Positions 1 through 5,910 of a stretch of DNA of 7,228 bases are shown here, piece after piece (the stretch's first letter is position 1; every line of letters begins with the position of its first letter). Made by a program: the position numbers and the translations under genes. The notes beneath the pieces were generated by a model, which was not told the DNA's origin, ran no database searches, and saw only the letters and a program-made list of their open reading frames with translations. Location of the stretch: NCBI GenBank assembly GCA_003554465.1, contig PWGL01000033.1, positions 1-7,228 on the forward strand, given 5' to 3'. Source of the stretch: Candidatus Pacearchaeota archaeon. GTDB taxonomy: Archaea > Nanobdellota > Nanobdellia > Pacearchaeales > GW2011-AR1.

Positions 1-39
1 CAGACCTCTATCTCCCAGCCCTAAAATCAAGTACCTCAT
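1..39 (-). CDS. N-terminus of a Rossmann-fold protein, possibly a second Gfo/Idh/MocA oxidoreductase (partial)
   Basis: On the minus strand an ATG at 39-37 opens a frame that runs off the left edge and reads MRYLILGLGDRGL. This is the hydrophobic first beta strand of a Rossmann fold followed by GxGxxG (G7, G9, G12), the NAD(P)/FAD-binding loop. The GxGxRG form with arginine resembles the GAGERG loop of the gene at 276, so it may be a divergent paralogue of the same Gfo/Idh/MocA family. A TrkA-N, FAD-dependent or other Rossmann enzyme cannot be excluded from 13 residues. The locally GC-rich DNA at 1-21 is explained by the glycine codons. A minus-strand TATA-like box centred about 26 bp upstream of the ATG would give a leaderless mRNA. 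The motif is clear; its assignment to a family is inference. Confidence 0.6.
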   Translation of the reverse strand, partial: MRYLILGLGDRGL

Positions 40-55
40 AACAATTAAAAAAAAG

Positions 56-97
56 CATACTTTAAAAAGTTTTAGTACTTCCCACTTTTTTAGTATG
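56..97. repeat. Imperfect 13-bp inverted repeat in the divergent intergenic region
   Basis: The left arm CATACTTTAAAAAGT (56-70) pairs with the right arm ACTTTTTTAGTATG (84-97). There are six pairs (56-61 with 92-97), a 2x1 internal mismatch, then seven pairs (64-70 with 84-90), around a 13-nt spacer (71-83). Because the left gene is transcribed away from this region, it is not needed as a terminator. The left arm covers the proposed minus-strand TATA box, so an operator-type role is the more natural reading. In AT-rich DNA some chance pairing is expected, but the GC-containing ends (CATACT/AGTATG and AGT/ACT) match exactly. Confidence 0.5.
60..78 (-). promoter_or_regulatory. Possible TATA/BRE promoter of the divergent left-edge gene
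   Basis: Read on the minus strand, 78 to 60 gives an A-rich stretch (ACTAAAAC) followed by TTTTTAAAG. This is a plausible BRE plus TATA box. The centre lies near 65, about 26 bp from the ATG at 39, the usual distance to an archaeal transcription start, so the transcript would be leaderless. No Shine-Dalgarno sequence precedes the ATG. The TATA element coincides with one arm of the inverted repeat at 56-97. Confidence 0.4.
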
Positions 98-222
98 GTT
101 AATTTATTTTTTAATTATTTTAATAAATATAGTTTGAATATAAAATTAATAAGTTTTGCAAAATAATCTTTCTACCCTGAAGTAAAATATTGTTTTTTGT
201 TATCTATTGGTAGTTACATAAC
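98..222. other. AT-rich intergenic spacer with no recognised gene
   Basis: This is the rest of the 236-bp space between the divergent genes. It has T-runs (for example 107-112) and many stop codons in all frames. I see no tRNA-like fold, open frame or clear repeat. A short GTTA-CA-TAAC palindrome (213-222) sits just upstream of the next promoter and is too short to call. Confidence 0.5.
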
Positions 223-239
223 CAAAAAGTTTATAAATA
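223..239 (+). promoter_or_regulatory. TATA/BRE promoter of the Gfo/Idh-type oxidoreductase gene
   Basis: A purine-rich BRE (CAAAAAG, 223-229) runs into a near-consensus archaeal TATA box, TTTATAAATA (230-239). Transcription would start about 25 bp downstream, near 260, leaving a leader of roughly 15 nt before the ATG at 276. The GGAG at 257-260 is too far from the ATG to be a good ribosome-binding site and may lie at or upstream of the transcript start. Confidence 0.65.
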
Positions 240-275
240 TATAATGAGTCTATTATGGAGAAGTAAATATTCAAA

Positions 276-1613
276 ATGACAGAAAAATTAGAAACTCTTG
301 TTGTCGGGGCAGGCGAAAGAGGAAACGCCTTTGTTGAAAATTATCCAAAGAAGAATGCACCTGTAAGGGTGACAGGAGTCGCAGATCCTAATTCAAAGAG
401 AAGGAAGTCTCTTGGGAAAAAGGTGGGCATTTCTCCTGATAAATTAAACATTCCTGCGGAAAATAGATATGAAGATGGGAAGGGAGCAATAGATTCTGGA
501 AAATTTGATGCTGTTTATATAGCCACACAAGATGAGCAACATAAAGATCTTGCCATACAGGCTTTAGATAAAAATATGAAAGGGGTACTTCTAGAGAAAC
601 CTATAGACAATACTCCTCAAGGTTGCATTGATATTGTTGGGTCAAGTCAAAAATCAGATAGTTTTCTCGCTGTTTTTCATCCTTTAAGATATTCATCTTT
701 TTTTCAAACTATTAATGATTTTATCTCTTCCGGAGAATTAGGGAATGTCAAAAAGGTAGACTTAAAAGAAGAAATAAATAAAGTACATTATGCCCATTCT
801 TATGTTAGGGGGAATTGGAAACATTATTCTAGATCACCTTTTATCCTAGCAAAATCTTGCCACGATCTACAAGAACTTAATGAGATTATAAAGAGTACTC
901 CTGAATTTATAAGTTCTATAGGAGGCTCAGACTATTTTATAAAGGAGAATGCTCCTGAAGGAGCACTTGAAAGGTGTACTGATGGATGTCCTGCAGGGGA
1001 GAGAAGAAATTGCGATTATGATGCAAGAAAGATTTACTTAGATTTAACCGAAGAGGAAAAAACATCTCACCCCTTCAACACAATATCTGATGATATCTCT
1101 GAGAGAGGAAGAAAGAGGGCATTAGAAGAAACAGATTATGGCGAATGTGTTTTCAAAAATACAGAAGATGGTCAGTGTGACTGGCAAGATGTCAATATTC
1201 TTTATGAGAATGGTGTTGTAGGGAATTTTAATGTGAGAGTTACTAACTCAGACGATACAAGAAGAATTAAAGTTGTTTTAGAAACAGGAGAAATTGAAGG
1301 AGATTTGGCAAAAGGGAATTTGACAATAACATATAATGACGGGAGAAAAGAAAATATAGATACCGGAAGCCAAGGAAGTCACGGTGGAGGAGACGAAAAG
1401 TTAATAGCTGACTGGGCCAATAGGTCACTAGGAAGAAGACCAGATGGGAACAATTTGGCATCTCCTGAAAATATCCTTGGAAGTCATTTGATGGCTTTTG
1501 GAGCAGAAAAGTCAAGGGTAGATAGAAATGGAGGAAGAATAAATTTCCAAAAGTATTTAGGGGGTTATGGATGTGAGAAGGGTGATGGGAGAAGCATTAT
1601 AGTGCCTTATTAA
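276..1613 (+). CDS. Gfo/Idh/MocA-family NAD(P)-dependent oxidoreductase
   Basis: A 445-residue cytosolic dehydrogenase of the glucose-fructose oxidoreductase / inositol dehydrogenase / MocA family, which oxidises or reduces a hydroxyl group of sugars, polyols or related compounds with NAD(P). The N-terminal Rossmann domain opens with GAGERG (residues 11-16). The family EKP motif is at 107-109, with K108 as the expected catalytic lysine. The C-terminal alpha/beta domain carries KSCHD (193-197), where H196 fits the conserved active-site histidine. A cysteine-bearing insert (C234, C238, C246) followed by DARKIY is seen in a subgroup of this family and may be structural or metal-binding. The length is somewhat above the usual 330-400 residues because of this insert. 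The start is fixed: the upstream in-frame ATG at 255 meets a stop after three codons. The substrate cannot be deduced. The gene is monocistronic by its own promoter and downstream T-tracts. Confidence 0.88.
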   Translation: MTEKLETLVVGAGERGNAFVENYPKKNAPVRVTGVADPNSKRRKSLGKKVGISPDKLNIPAENRYEDGKGAIDSGKFDAVYIATQDEQHKDLAIQALDKNMKGVLLEKPIDNTPQGCIDIVGSSQKSDSFLAVFHPLRYSSFFQTINDFISSGELGNVKKVDLKEEINKVHYAHSYVRGNWKHYSRSPFILAKSCHDLQELNEIIKSTPEFISSIGGSDYFIKENAPEGALERCTDGCPAGERRNCDYDARKIYLDLTEEEKTSHPFNTISDDISERGRKRALEETDYGECVFKNTEDGQCDWQDVNILYENGVVGNFNVRVTNSDDTRRIKVVLETGEIEGDLAKGNLTITYNDGRKENIDTGSQGSHGGGDEKLIADWANRSLGRRPDGNNLASPENILGSHLMAFGAEKSRVDRNGGRINFQKYLGGYGCEKGDGRSIIVPY

Positions 1614-1642
1614 GAACAATAGAAATTTAAAAATAAGACTAA

Positions 1643-1694
1643 TATTTTTTTAGCAATTTTTGCCACATATCTATTTCATCACCATTATTTTTTT
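1643..1694 (+). terminator. U-rich archaeal transcription terminator region
   Basis: After the oxidoreductase stop codon there are three T-runs without a strong hairpin: seven T at 1645-1651, five at 1657-1661 and seven at 1688-1694. Archaeal RNA polymerase terminates at such U-tracts, assisted by FttA/aCPSF1, which is itself encoded at the right end of this window. The assignment rests on base composition and position. Confidence 0.55.
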
Positions 1695-1700
1695 AAACAG

Positions 1701-1718
1701 GGAGATACTTTTATATTA
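1701..1718 (+). promoter_or_regulatory. TATA/BRE promoter of the mre11-rad50 operon
   Basis: The purine-rich GGAGATA (1701-1707) precedes TTTTATATTA (1709-1718), a good BRE-TATA pair. The predicted start is near 1740, giving a leader of about 20 nt with no Shine-Dalgarno sequence before the ATG at 1761. Confidence 0.55.
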
Positions 1719-1760
1719 GTACCTATAATTTCAAGAAACTATTTATTTGTTTATATAAAG

Positions 1761-2981
1761 ATGAAATTTGCACATATTGCTGACTGTCATTTAGGCGGTT
1801 GGAGACATAAAGAATTGAGAGAATTAAACTTGAAAAGTTTTGAAAAAGCTATAGATGAATCTATAAAAGAAGGGGTAGATTTTGCATTGATAACAGGGGA
1901 CTTATTTGATTCAGCATATCCCCCCATAGAGATTTTGGAAGAGACTTTTTTTCAGTTAAGGAAATTTAAAGAAAATGGTGTAGAATGTTACTATATAGCA
2001 GGGTCCCACGATTATTCTGCATCTGGAAAAACTTTCCTAACTGTTTTAGAAAAGGCAGGTTTTTGTAAGAATATGTATAATCCTGAGGAAAAAGAAGGGG
2101 GAGATAGTAAAGAAATATTCTTAAACCCATTACACCACGGAAATGTGGCATTATATGGTTATCCCGGGAAAAAATCTGGAATGGAAGTTGAAGGTCTAAA
2201 GAAAATAAAGTTACAGGGCTCTCCAGGTTTATTTAGAATTTTTGCCCTTCATACAGTAATAGAGGGAGCAAGCCAAAACTTACCTATAGAAACCGTAAAA
2301 GAAAAAGATTTGCCAGAGGCAGAATATTATGCGTTGGGTCATTTACATATAAACTATGAAAAAGATAGGTATGTATATGCAGGACCAACATTTCCTAATA
2401 ATTTCCAGGAATTAGAAGAATTAAAATATGGTTCTTTCTATATTATAAATACAAATTCTTTTGATATTCAGAAAAGGGATTTGAAAATTAAAGATATAGT
2501 GACTGTTGATTTAGAAATAGACAATGCCCTTATAGCTAAGGATAAAATTATTTCTGAGCTAAATAAAAAAGATTTGGAAGACAAGATTGTCTTGATAAAA
2601 CTCTCTGGCCAGTTAAAACAGGGAAAAATAAGCCATATAGACTTTAAAGAAATAGAAATGTTTGTAAAAGAGCAAAATGCATATTGCTTATTAAAATCTA
2701 CTACTAAATTAAAGGCAGAAGAGCCCGAATTTGATATAGAGGTAGGAGATATGGATAGGCTTGAGGAAGAAATAATCTCTAAATATAAAAATGAAAACCC
2801 CTCGAAGTTTAATAAACTTATTCAACCTCTTATAAATTCTTTAGATATGGATAAAAAAGAAGATGAAACTAATGATAATTTTGAGGAAAGGGTATCTTCC
2901 GAGTTAAACAAAATATTTAATATAGGAGAAGGCAGCCAGAAGAAAGAAGAGATAAATATAAAGGAAGAAAATGATAATTAA
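1761..2981 (+). CDS. mre11: DNA double-strand break repair nuclease Mre11 (SbcD-like)
   Basis: A 406-residue Mn-dependent metallophosphoesterase, the nuclease of the Mre11-Rad50 complex that resects DNA ends and opens hairpins. The phosphodiesterase motifs appear in order: DCH (D8, H10), GDLF (D47), GSHD (81-84, with H83 as the catalytic histidine), LHT (H164) and GHLH (H194, H196). Together these give a nearly complete two-metal site. Two positions differ from the Pyrococcus enzyme: the metal-binding Asn of GNHD is Ser82, and the His after GDLF is Asp50, as in bacterial SbcD. A capping domain should follow (about 230-330), and the charged Glu/Lys/Asn-rich tail (about 335-406) fits the Rad50-binding region. 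The ATG is fixed because D8 must lie seven residues after it. The last 11 nt overlap rad50, indicating translational coupling. Confidence 0.93.
   Translation: MKFAHIADCHLGGWRHKELRELNLKSFEKAIDESIKEGVDFALITGDLFDSAYPPIEILEETFFQLRKFKENGVECYYIAGSHDYSASGKTFLTVLEKAGFCKNMYNPEEKEGGDSKEIFLNPLHHGNVALYGYPGKKSGMEVEGLKKIKLQGSPGLFRIFALHTVIEGASQNLPIETVKEKDLPEAEYYALGHLHINYEKDRYVYAGPTFPNNFQELEELKYGSFYIINTNSFDIQKRDLKIKDIVTVDLEIDNALIAKDKIISELNKKDLEDKIVLIKLSGQLKQGKISHIDFKEIEMFVKEQNAYCLLKSTTKLKAEEPEFDIEVGDMDRLEEEIISKYKNENPSKFNKLIQPLINSLDMDKKEDETNDNFEERVSSELNKIFNIGEGSQKKEEINIKEENDN
2961..2967 (+). promoter_or_regulatory. Weak ribosome-binding site of rad50 inside mre11
   Basis: AAGGAAG lies three to four bases before the rad50 ATG at 2971. 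It is a partial match to the archaeal Shine-Dalgarno sequence GGAGG(TGA). It fits the common archaeal pattern in which internal operon genes have such sites while first genes lack them, as seen for the other starts in this window. Confidence 0.4.
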
Positions 2982-5046
2982 ACATATAGCCTTAGAAAAT
3001 ATAAGGTCTTACAAAAAAGAAGAAGTAGAATTTCCTGAAGGAAGTATAGTCTTGTCAGGAGATATTGGATCTGGAAAGACAACTATATTATTGGCAATAG
3101 AATTTGCCTTGTTTGGGTTACAGCCAGGTCAAAAAGGATCTTCTTTATTGAGATATGGTGAAGATGGGGGGAAAGTAAGACTGAAATTTGAAGTAGGCGG
3201 AAGAGAACTAGATGTAGAAAGAGGCCTGGAAAGAAAAGGGGATTCAGTTAGACAGTCAACTTCTAAAATTAAGATAGACAACAGGGAAGAAGAGATGTCT
3301 ACCGCTGAGTTAAAGAATAAAGTATTGGCGCTCCTGAATTATCCAAAAGAGTTTGCTAGAAAGACAAATATTCTATATAGATTTACAGTATATACTCCTC
3401 AGGAAGAGATGAAACAAATAATTAAAGAGAAGCCAGAGGCAAGGCTTAATACTCTAAGGCATATTTTTGGTATAAATAAATATAAGAAAGTTAGAGAAAA
3501 TACCGAGTTATACACAAAGAGGATAAGGAAAAAAATAAGAAGTTTAGAAGGAAGTGTTCACGATTTAGCGGACATAAAAAAGTCAAAGGAGGAGAAGGAA
3601 GAGAATGTCAGAGAATTAAAAAAAGAAATAGGTAAATTGGAGACAGGATTAAAAGAACAAGAGGCTCAAAGGGAAGAGTTTGAGAAGAGTGTTAAAGAGG
3701 TTGAAAAAAAACAAGAGGAAAAAAATAACTATGAAAGAGAAAGAGATAAAATACAAGTTAGAATCCAGGGTGTTAATGAGAATTTGGAAAGTAAGAAGAA
3801 TGAAAAAGAAAATTTAAAAAATCAGATATCTGAAGCTAAAAAAGCAGATTTTAAACCAGAATTATTTGAAAAAACAGTAAAAGATTTAGAGAAAAAAGAG
3901 GAAGAAATTGAAAATGAAAATAAGAAATTTATGGGTATTATGAGTAATATTAAATCTTTAAATTCTAAGATAGAAGAGGCAGAAAGTTTGAAAGAAAGGA
4001 TTGCTTCTCTAAAATTATGTCCTACATGCTTACAAGATGTTGAGGAAGGGTATAAGAAAAATATATTGAGAAGTAAAGATGATGAAATAGAAGGAAACAA
4101 AAGAAAGATAAATACATTAGAAGAAAAAAAGCAGGAATCAATTAATATAATTGAGAAAAAGAAGGATGAAATGAAAAATCTAAGAGAAAAAAGAGATGAA
4201 CTAAATATGATAAAAATAAAGTTAGAAAGTGCTAAAGAAAAAGAAGAAAGATTGGAAAACATAGAAAATGAAATCAAACAAACAGAAAAAGATAGCGAAC
4301 TGTTAAAAACTCAAATCAAAAAATTATCAGAATATATATCTTCCTTGAAAAAGTATGATCAATTAGTAGAGAGCAAGAAGAAAGAGTTAGAGAAATTAAA
4401 AAGTAAGGAGCAAGAAATAAGAATAAATGTTGCTAGTAAAAGGAAGGAGAAAGATATGACTTTAGATAGAATAGAGGAGATTAAGAGAGAGATAAAGAAA
4501 AAAGAGAATATTTTGGAAGAATTAAAACAGTTGGGAGAGGTGGAAGATTGGTTGTCTTCCTCTTTTTTAGATATAGTTTCATACACAGAGAGGAACATAT
4601 TATTGAAGTTAAGAGAAGAATTTTCAAAACTTTTTAATGAGTGGTTCAATATTTTGGTTCCCGAAGAATTCAATGTAAGTTTGGATGAAGACTTTACACC
4701 TATAATAGAGCAGAAAGATTATGAATTAGATTATGACTTCTTATCAGGAGGTGAAAGAACTGCTGTAGCTCTTGCCTATAGGTTGTCTTTGAATCATGTT
4801 ATAAACTCGTTATTGTCAAAAATTAAAACAAGGAATTTAGTTATACTGGATGAGCCAACTGACGGTTTTTCCGAACAACAGTTAGATAAAATGAGAGATG
4901 TTTTAAATGAGTTAGATGCCAAGCAATTAATAATAGTTAGTCATGAAGATAAGATAGAGTCATTTGTGGAAAATATAATAAAGTTTAGTAAAAATGAAGA
5001 GGTGACAAAAGTTGAGAATAGGACAGTCGATAAAAATAAAGGCTAG
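2971..5046 (+). CDS. rad50: DNA double-strand break repair ATPase Rad50
   Basis: A 691-residue SMC-like ABC ATPase that dimerises on ATP, controls Mre11 access to DNA ends and tethers DNA. The N-terminal lobe has the typical start IALENIRSY, Walker A GDIGSGKTT (30-38, K36) and the Q-loop glutamine Q144. Long Lys/Glu-rich coiled-coil arms (about 165-349 and 354-520) flank the zinc hook CPTC (C350, C353), through which two molecules join via one zinc ion. The C-terminal lobe has the signature LSGGER (591-596), Walker B LVILDEP (D627, E628) and the switch histidine H658. The D-loop reads DGFS (631-634) instead of the usual xxLD. At 691 residues it is shorter than many archaeal Rad50 proteins (about 850-1000), entirely through shorter arms. 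It is translationally coupled to mre11. No herA or nurA lies nearby in the window. Confidence 0.95.
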   Translation: MIIKHIALENIRSYKKEEVEFPEGSIVLSGDIGSGKTTILLAIEFALFGLQPGQKGSSLLRYGEDGGKVRLKFEVGGRELDVERGLERKGDSVRQSTSKIKIDNREEEMSTAELKNKVLALLNYPKEFARKTNILYRFTVYTPQEEMKQIIKEKPEARLNTLRHIFGINKYKKVRENTELYTKRIRKKIRSLEGSVHDLADIKKSKEEKEENVRELKKEIGKLETGLKEQEAQREEFEKSVKEVEKKQEEKNNYERERDKIQVRIQGVNENLESKKNEKENLKNQISEAKKADFKPELFEKTVKDLEKKEEEIENENKKFMGIMSNIKSLNSKIEEAESLKERIASLKLCPTCLQDVEEGYKKNILRSKDDEIEGNKRKINTLEEKKQESINIIEKKKDEMKNLREKRDELNMIKIKLESAKEKEERLENIENEIKQTEKDSELLKTQIKKLSEYISSLKKYDQLVESKKKELEKLKSKEQEIRINVASKRKEKDMTLDRIEEIKREIKKKENILEELKQLGEVEDWLSSSFLDIVSYTERNILLKLREEFSKLFNEWFNILVPEEFNVSLDEDFTPIIEQKDYELDYDFLSGGERTAVALAYRLSLNHVINSLLSKIKTRNLVILDEPTDGFSEQQLDKMRDVLNELDAKQLIIVSHEDKIESFVENIIKFSKNEEVTKVENRTVDKNKG

Positions 5047-5083
5047 TTGAAAATTTTTAAAATTTAACATCTTTAGCAACTAG
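5043..5083. repeat. 7-bp inverted repeat spanning the rad50 stop codon
   Basis: CTAGTTG (5043-5049), which contains the rad50 TAG stop, is the exact reverse complement of CAACTAG (5077-5083). The 27-nt spacer is AT-rich and includes five T at 5054-5058. It could form a weak 3' hairpin protecting or ending the operon mRNA. The pairing is short and the loop long, so a chance match is possible. Confidence 0.3.
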
Positions 5084-5101
5084 ATATTTGGGAAAAAGCT
5101 G

Positions 5102-5131
5102 AATCGTAAGATTTATAAAACCCTTACGATT
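5102..5131. promoter_or_regulatory. Perfect 9-bp inverted repeat centred on the psmB TATA box (putative operator)
   Basis: AATCGTAAG (5102-5110) and CTTACGATT (5123-5131) are exact reverse complements separated by 12 bp. The dyad centre (5116/5117) falls in the middle of the TATA box. The half-sites are about two DNA turns apart, centre to centre 21 bp, which suits a dimeric helix-turn-helix regulator bound on one face. Binding would cover BRE, TATA and the region just downstream and so block TBP/TFB, predicting repression of psmB and perhaps fttA. The symmetry is seen directly; the regulator is unknown. Confidence 0.6.
5104..5119 (+). promoter_or_regulatory. TATA/BRE promoter of psmB
   Basis: The TATA box TTTATAAA (5112-5119) is preceded by the purine-containing BRE-like TCGTAAG (5104-5110). 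Transcription would begin near 5142, leaving a leader of about 40 nt with no Shine-Dalgarno sequence. A weaker alternative, TTTTAATAA near 5157-5165, would start transcription close to 5188 and favour the second ATG at 5191. Confidence 0.6.
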
Positions 5132-5181
5132 ATTATCAGTAATAAATTCTCGATTGTTTTTAATAAGAGCGATTTTGTAAG

Positions 5182-5850
5182 ATGAGAAAAATGGATGAAG
5201 AAGTAAAAAAGAATATACTTAAGACTGGAACGTCTATAGTAGGCATTGTTTGTAAAGGTGGTGTGATTATGGCTGCAGATAGGCAATCTACAGTTGGCAA
5301 TATGGCAATAAGTAAGAATACAAAGAAACTTGTTAAAATAAATGACTATATGGCTTTTGCAGGTACAGGCCAGGCCTCAGACGTCAGAATGATGAAGAAG
5401 TTAACTTCAGCAGAATTAAGGTTAAAACATTTAAGGTCAAAAGTAAGACCAAGAGTTAAAGAAGGAGCACACCTGATGGGTATGTTAGCTTATAATAATA
5501 TTAGAAGACCGCAAATGGTCCCATTTATTGCAGGATCTTTAGTGGGGGGCTATAATGAAGACGGAAAAGTTGAGTTATATACTATAGAGCCAGCAGGCAC
5601 AGTAGCAGAGGTAGAAGATTATGACGCTAATTTGTCAAGCGGTATGCCTTTTGTCTTAGGTTTTTTAGAAAGAAATTATAAAGAAAGTATAAGTGTTAAA
5701 GAGGGGATTGAAATAGCTATAGAGGCACTGAAATCTTCAACTCAAAGAGATGTAGGGTCTGGCTACGGAATAGATGTATTCTCTATTACAAAAGAAGGTA
5801 TTAAACATGAAGTTGATCAAAAAATCAGTAGCGAATATAGTGACAGATAA
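5182..5850 (+). CDS. psmB: 20S proteasome beta subunit (Ntn-hydrolase peptidase)
   Basis: A 222-residue precursor of the catalytic beta subunit, which forms the two inner seven-membered rings of the archaeal 20S proteasome and cleaves unfolded proteins in the cytosol. A 16-residue propeptide ends in G16 and would be removed autocatalytically to expose T17 as the nucleophile (Thr1). The mature chain then has Asp17 and Lys33 exactly in place (D33 and K49 of the precursor). S153, D190 and S193 keep the spacing of the Ser129/Asp166/Ser169 set of the Thermoplasma enzyme. The residue after Thr1 is Ser instead of the usual Thr, a mild change. All active-site residues are present, so this should be an active beta subunit. 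Translation may start at 5182 or at the in-frame ATG at 5191 (three residues shorter); the mature protein is the same. The alpha subunit is not in the window. fttA follows 60 bp downstream in the same direction. Confidence 0.95.
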   Translation: MRKMDEEVKKNILKTGTSIVGIVCKGGVIMAADRQSTVGNMAISKNTKKLVKINDYMAFAGTGQASDVRMMKKLTSAELRLKHLRSKVRPRVKEGAHLMGMLAYNNIRRPQMVPFIAGSLVGGYNEDGKVELYTIEPAGTVAEVEDYDANLSSGMPFVLGFLERNYKESISVKEGIEIAIEALKSSTQRDVGSGYGIDVFSITKEGIKHEVDQKISSEYSDR

Positions 5851-5871
5851 AATAGAAAGTATATTCTGTAA

Positions 5872-5886
5872 AGTAAAAATTTAAAT
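5872..5886 (+). promoter_or_regulatory. Weak possible promoter between psmB and fttA
   Basis: AATTTAAAT (5878-5886), preceded by AGTAAA, is TATA-like. Its centre lies about 26 bp before 5908, so it could start an almost leaderless fttA mRNA at the ATG at 5911. No Shine-Dalgarno sequence precedes that ATG, which is odd if fttA were translated only from a psmB-fttA transcript. No T-run terminator separates the two genes, so co-transcription is also possible. Confidence 0.3.
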
Positions 5887-5910
5887 GAACTTGAAATATA
5901 AAATTGTAAA

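Noticed and set aside
1..21. GC-rich edge as the 3' end of a tRNA or other structured RNA
   Set aside because: No T-arm consensus (TTCRA) or acceptor pairing fits. The GC-richness is explained by glycine codons of a minus-strand Rossmann motif (MRYLILGLGDRGL).
56..112. Hairpin plus T-run as an intrinsic terminator of an upstream plus-strand gene
   Set aside because: The neighbouring gene is on the minus strand and diverges, so nothing is known to need termination here.
213..222. GTTA-CA-TAAC palindrome upstream of the oxidoreductase promoter
   Set aside because: Arms of four AT-rich bases are expected by chance in this sequence.
255..266. Earlier in-frame ATG (255) as start, or an upstream peptide, for the oxidoreductase
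   Set aside because: It meets TAA after three codons. A three-codon frame is not a credible gene, and it may lie at or before the transcript start.
1749..1760. TTTATATAA just before the mre11 ATG as its promoter
   Set aside because: Transcription would start about 20 bp inside the gene, after the essential D8/H10 codons. The TATA at 1709-1718 has the right spacing.
3822..4277. Ser/Phe-rich minus-strand open frame within rad50
   Set aside because: It is the complement of Lys/Glu-rich coiled-coil codons, a typical artefact, and has no promoter of its own.
3560..4520. Repetitive GAA/AAA-rich stretch as a DNA repeat array
   Set aside because: There is no regular unit. The bias comes from the Lys/Glu heptads of the Rad50 arms.
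1761..5046. Mre11-Rad50-like pair as part of a phage defence system
   Set aside because: Both proteins carry full housekeeping motifs, including the zinc hook, and no defence or mobile genes are nearby.
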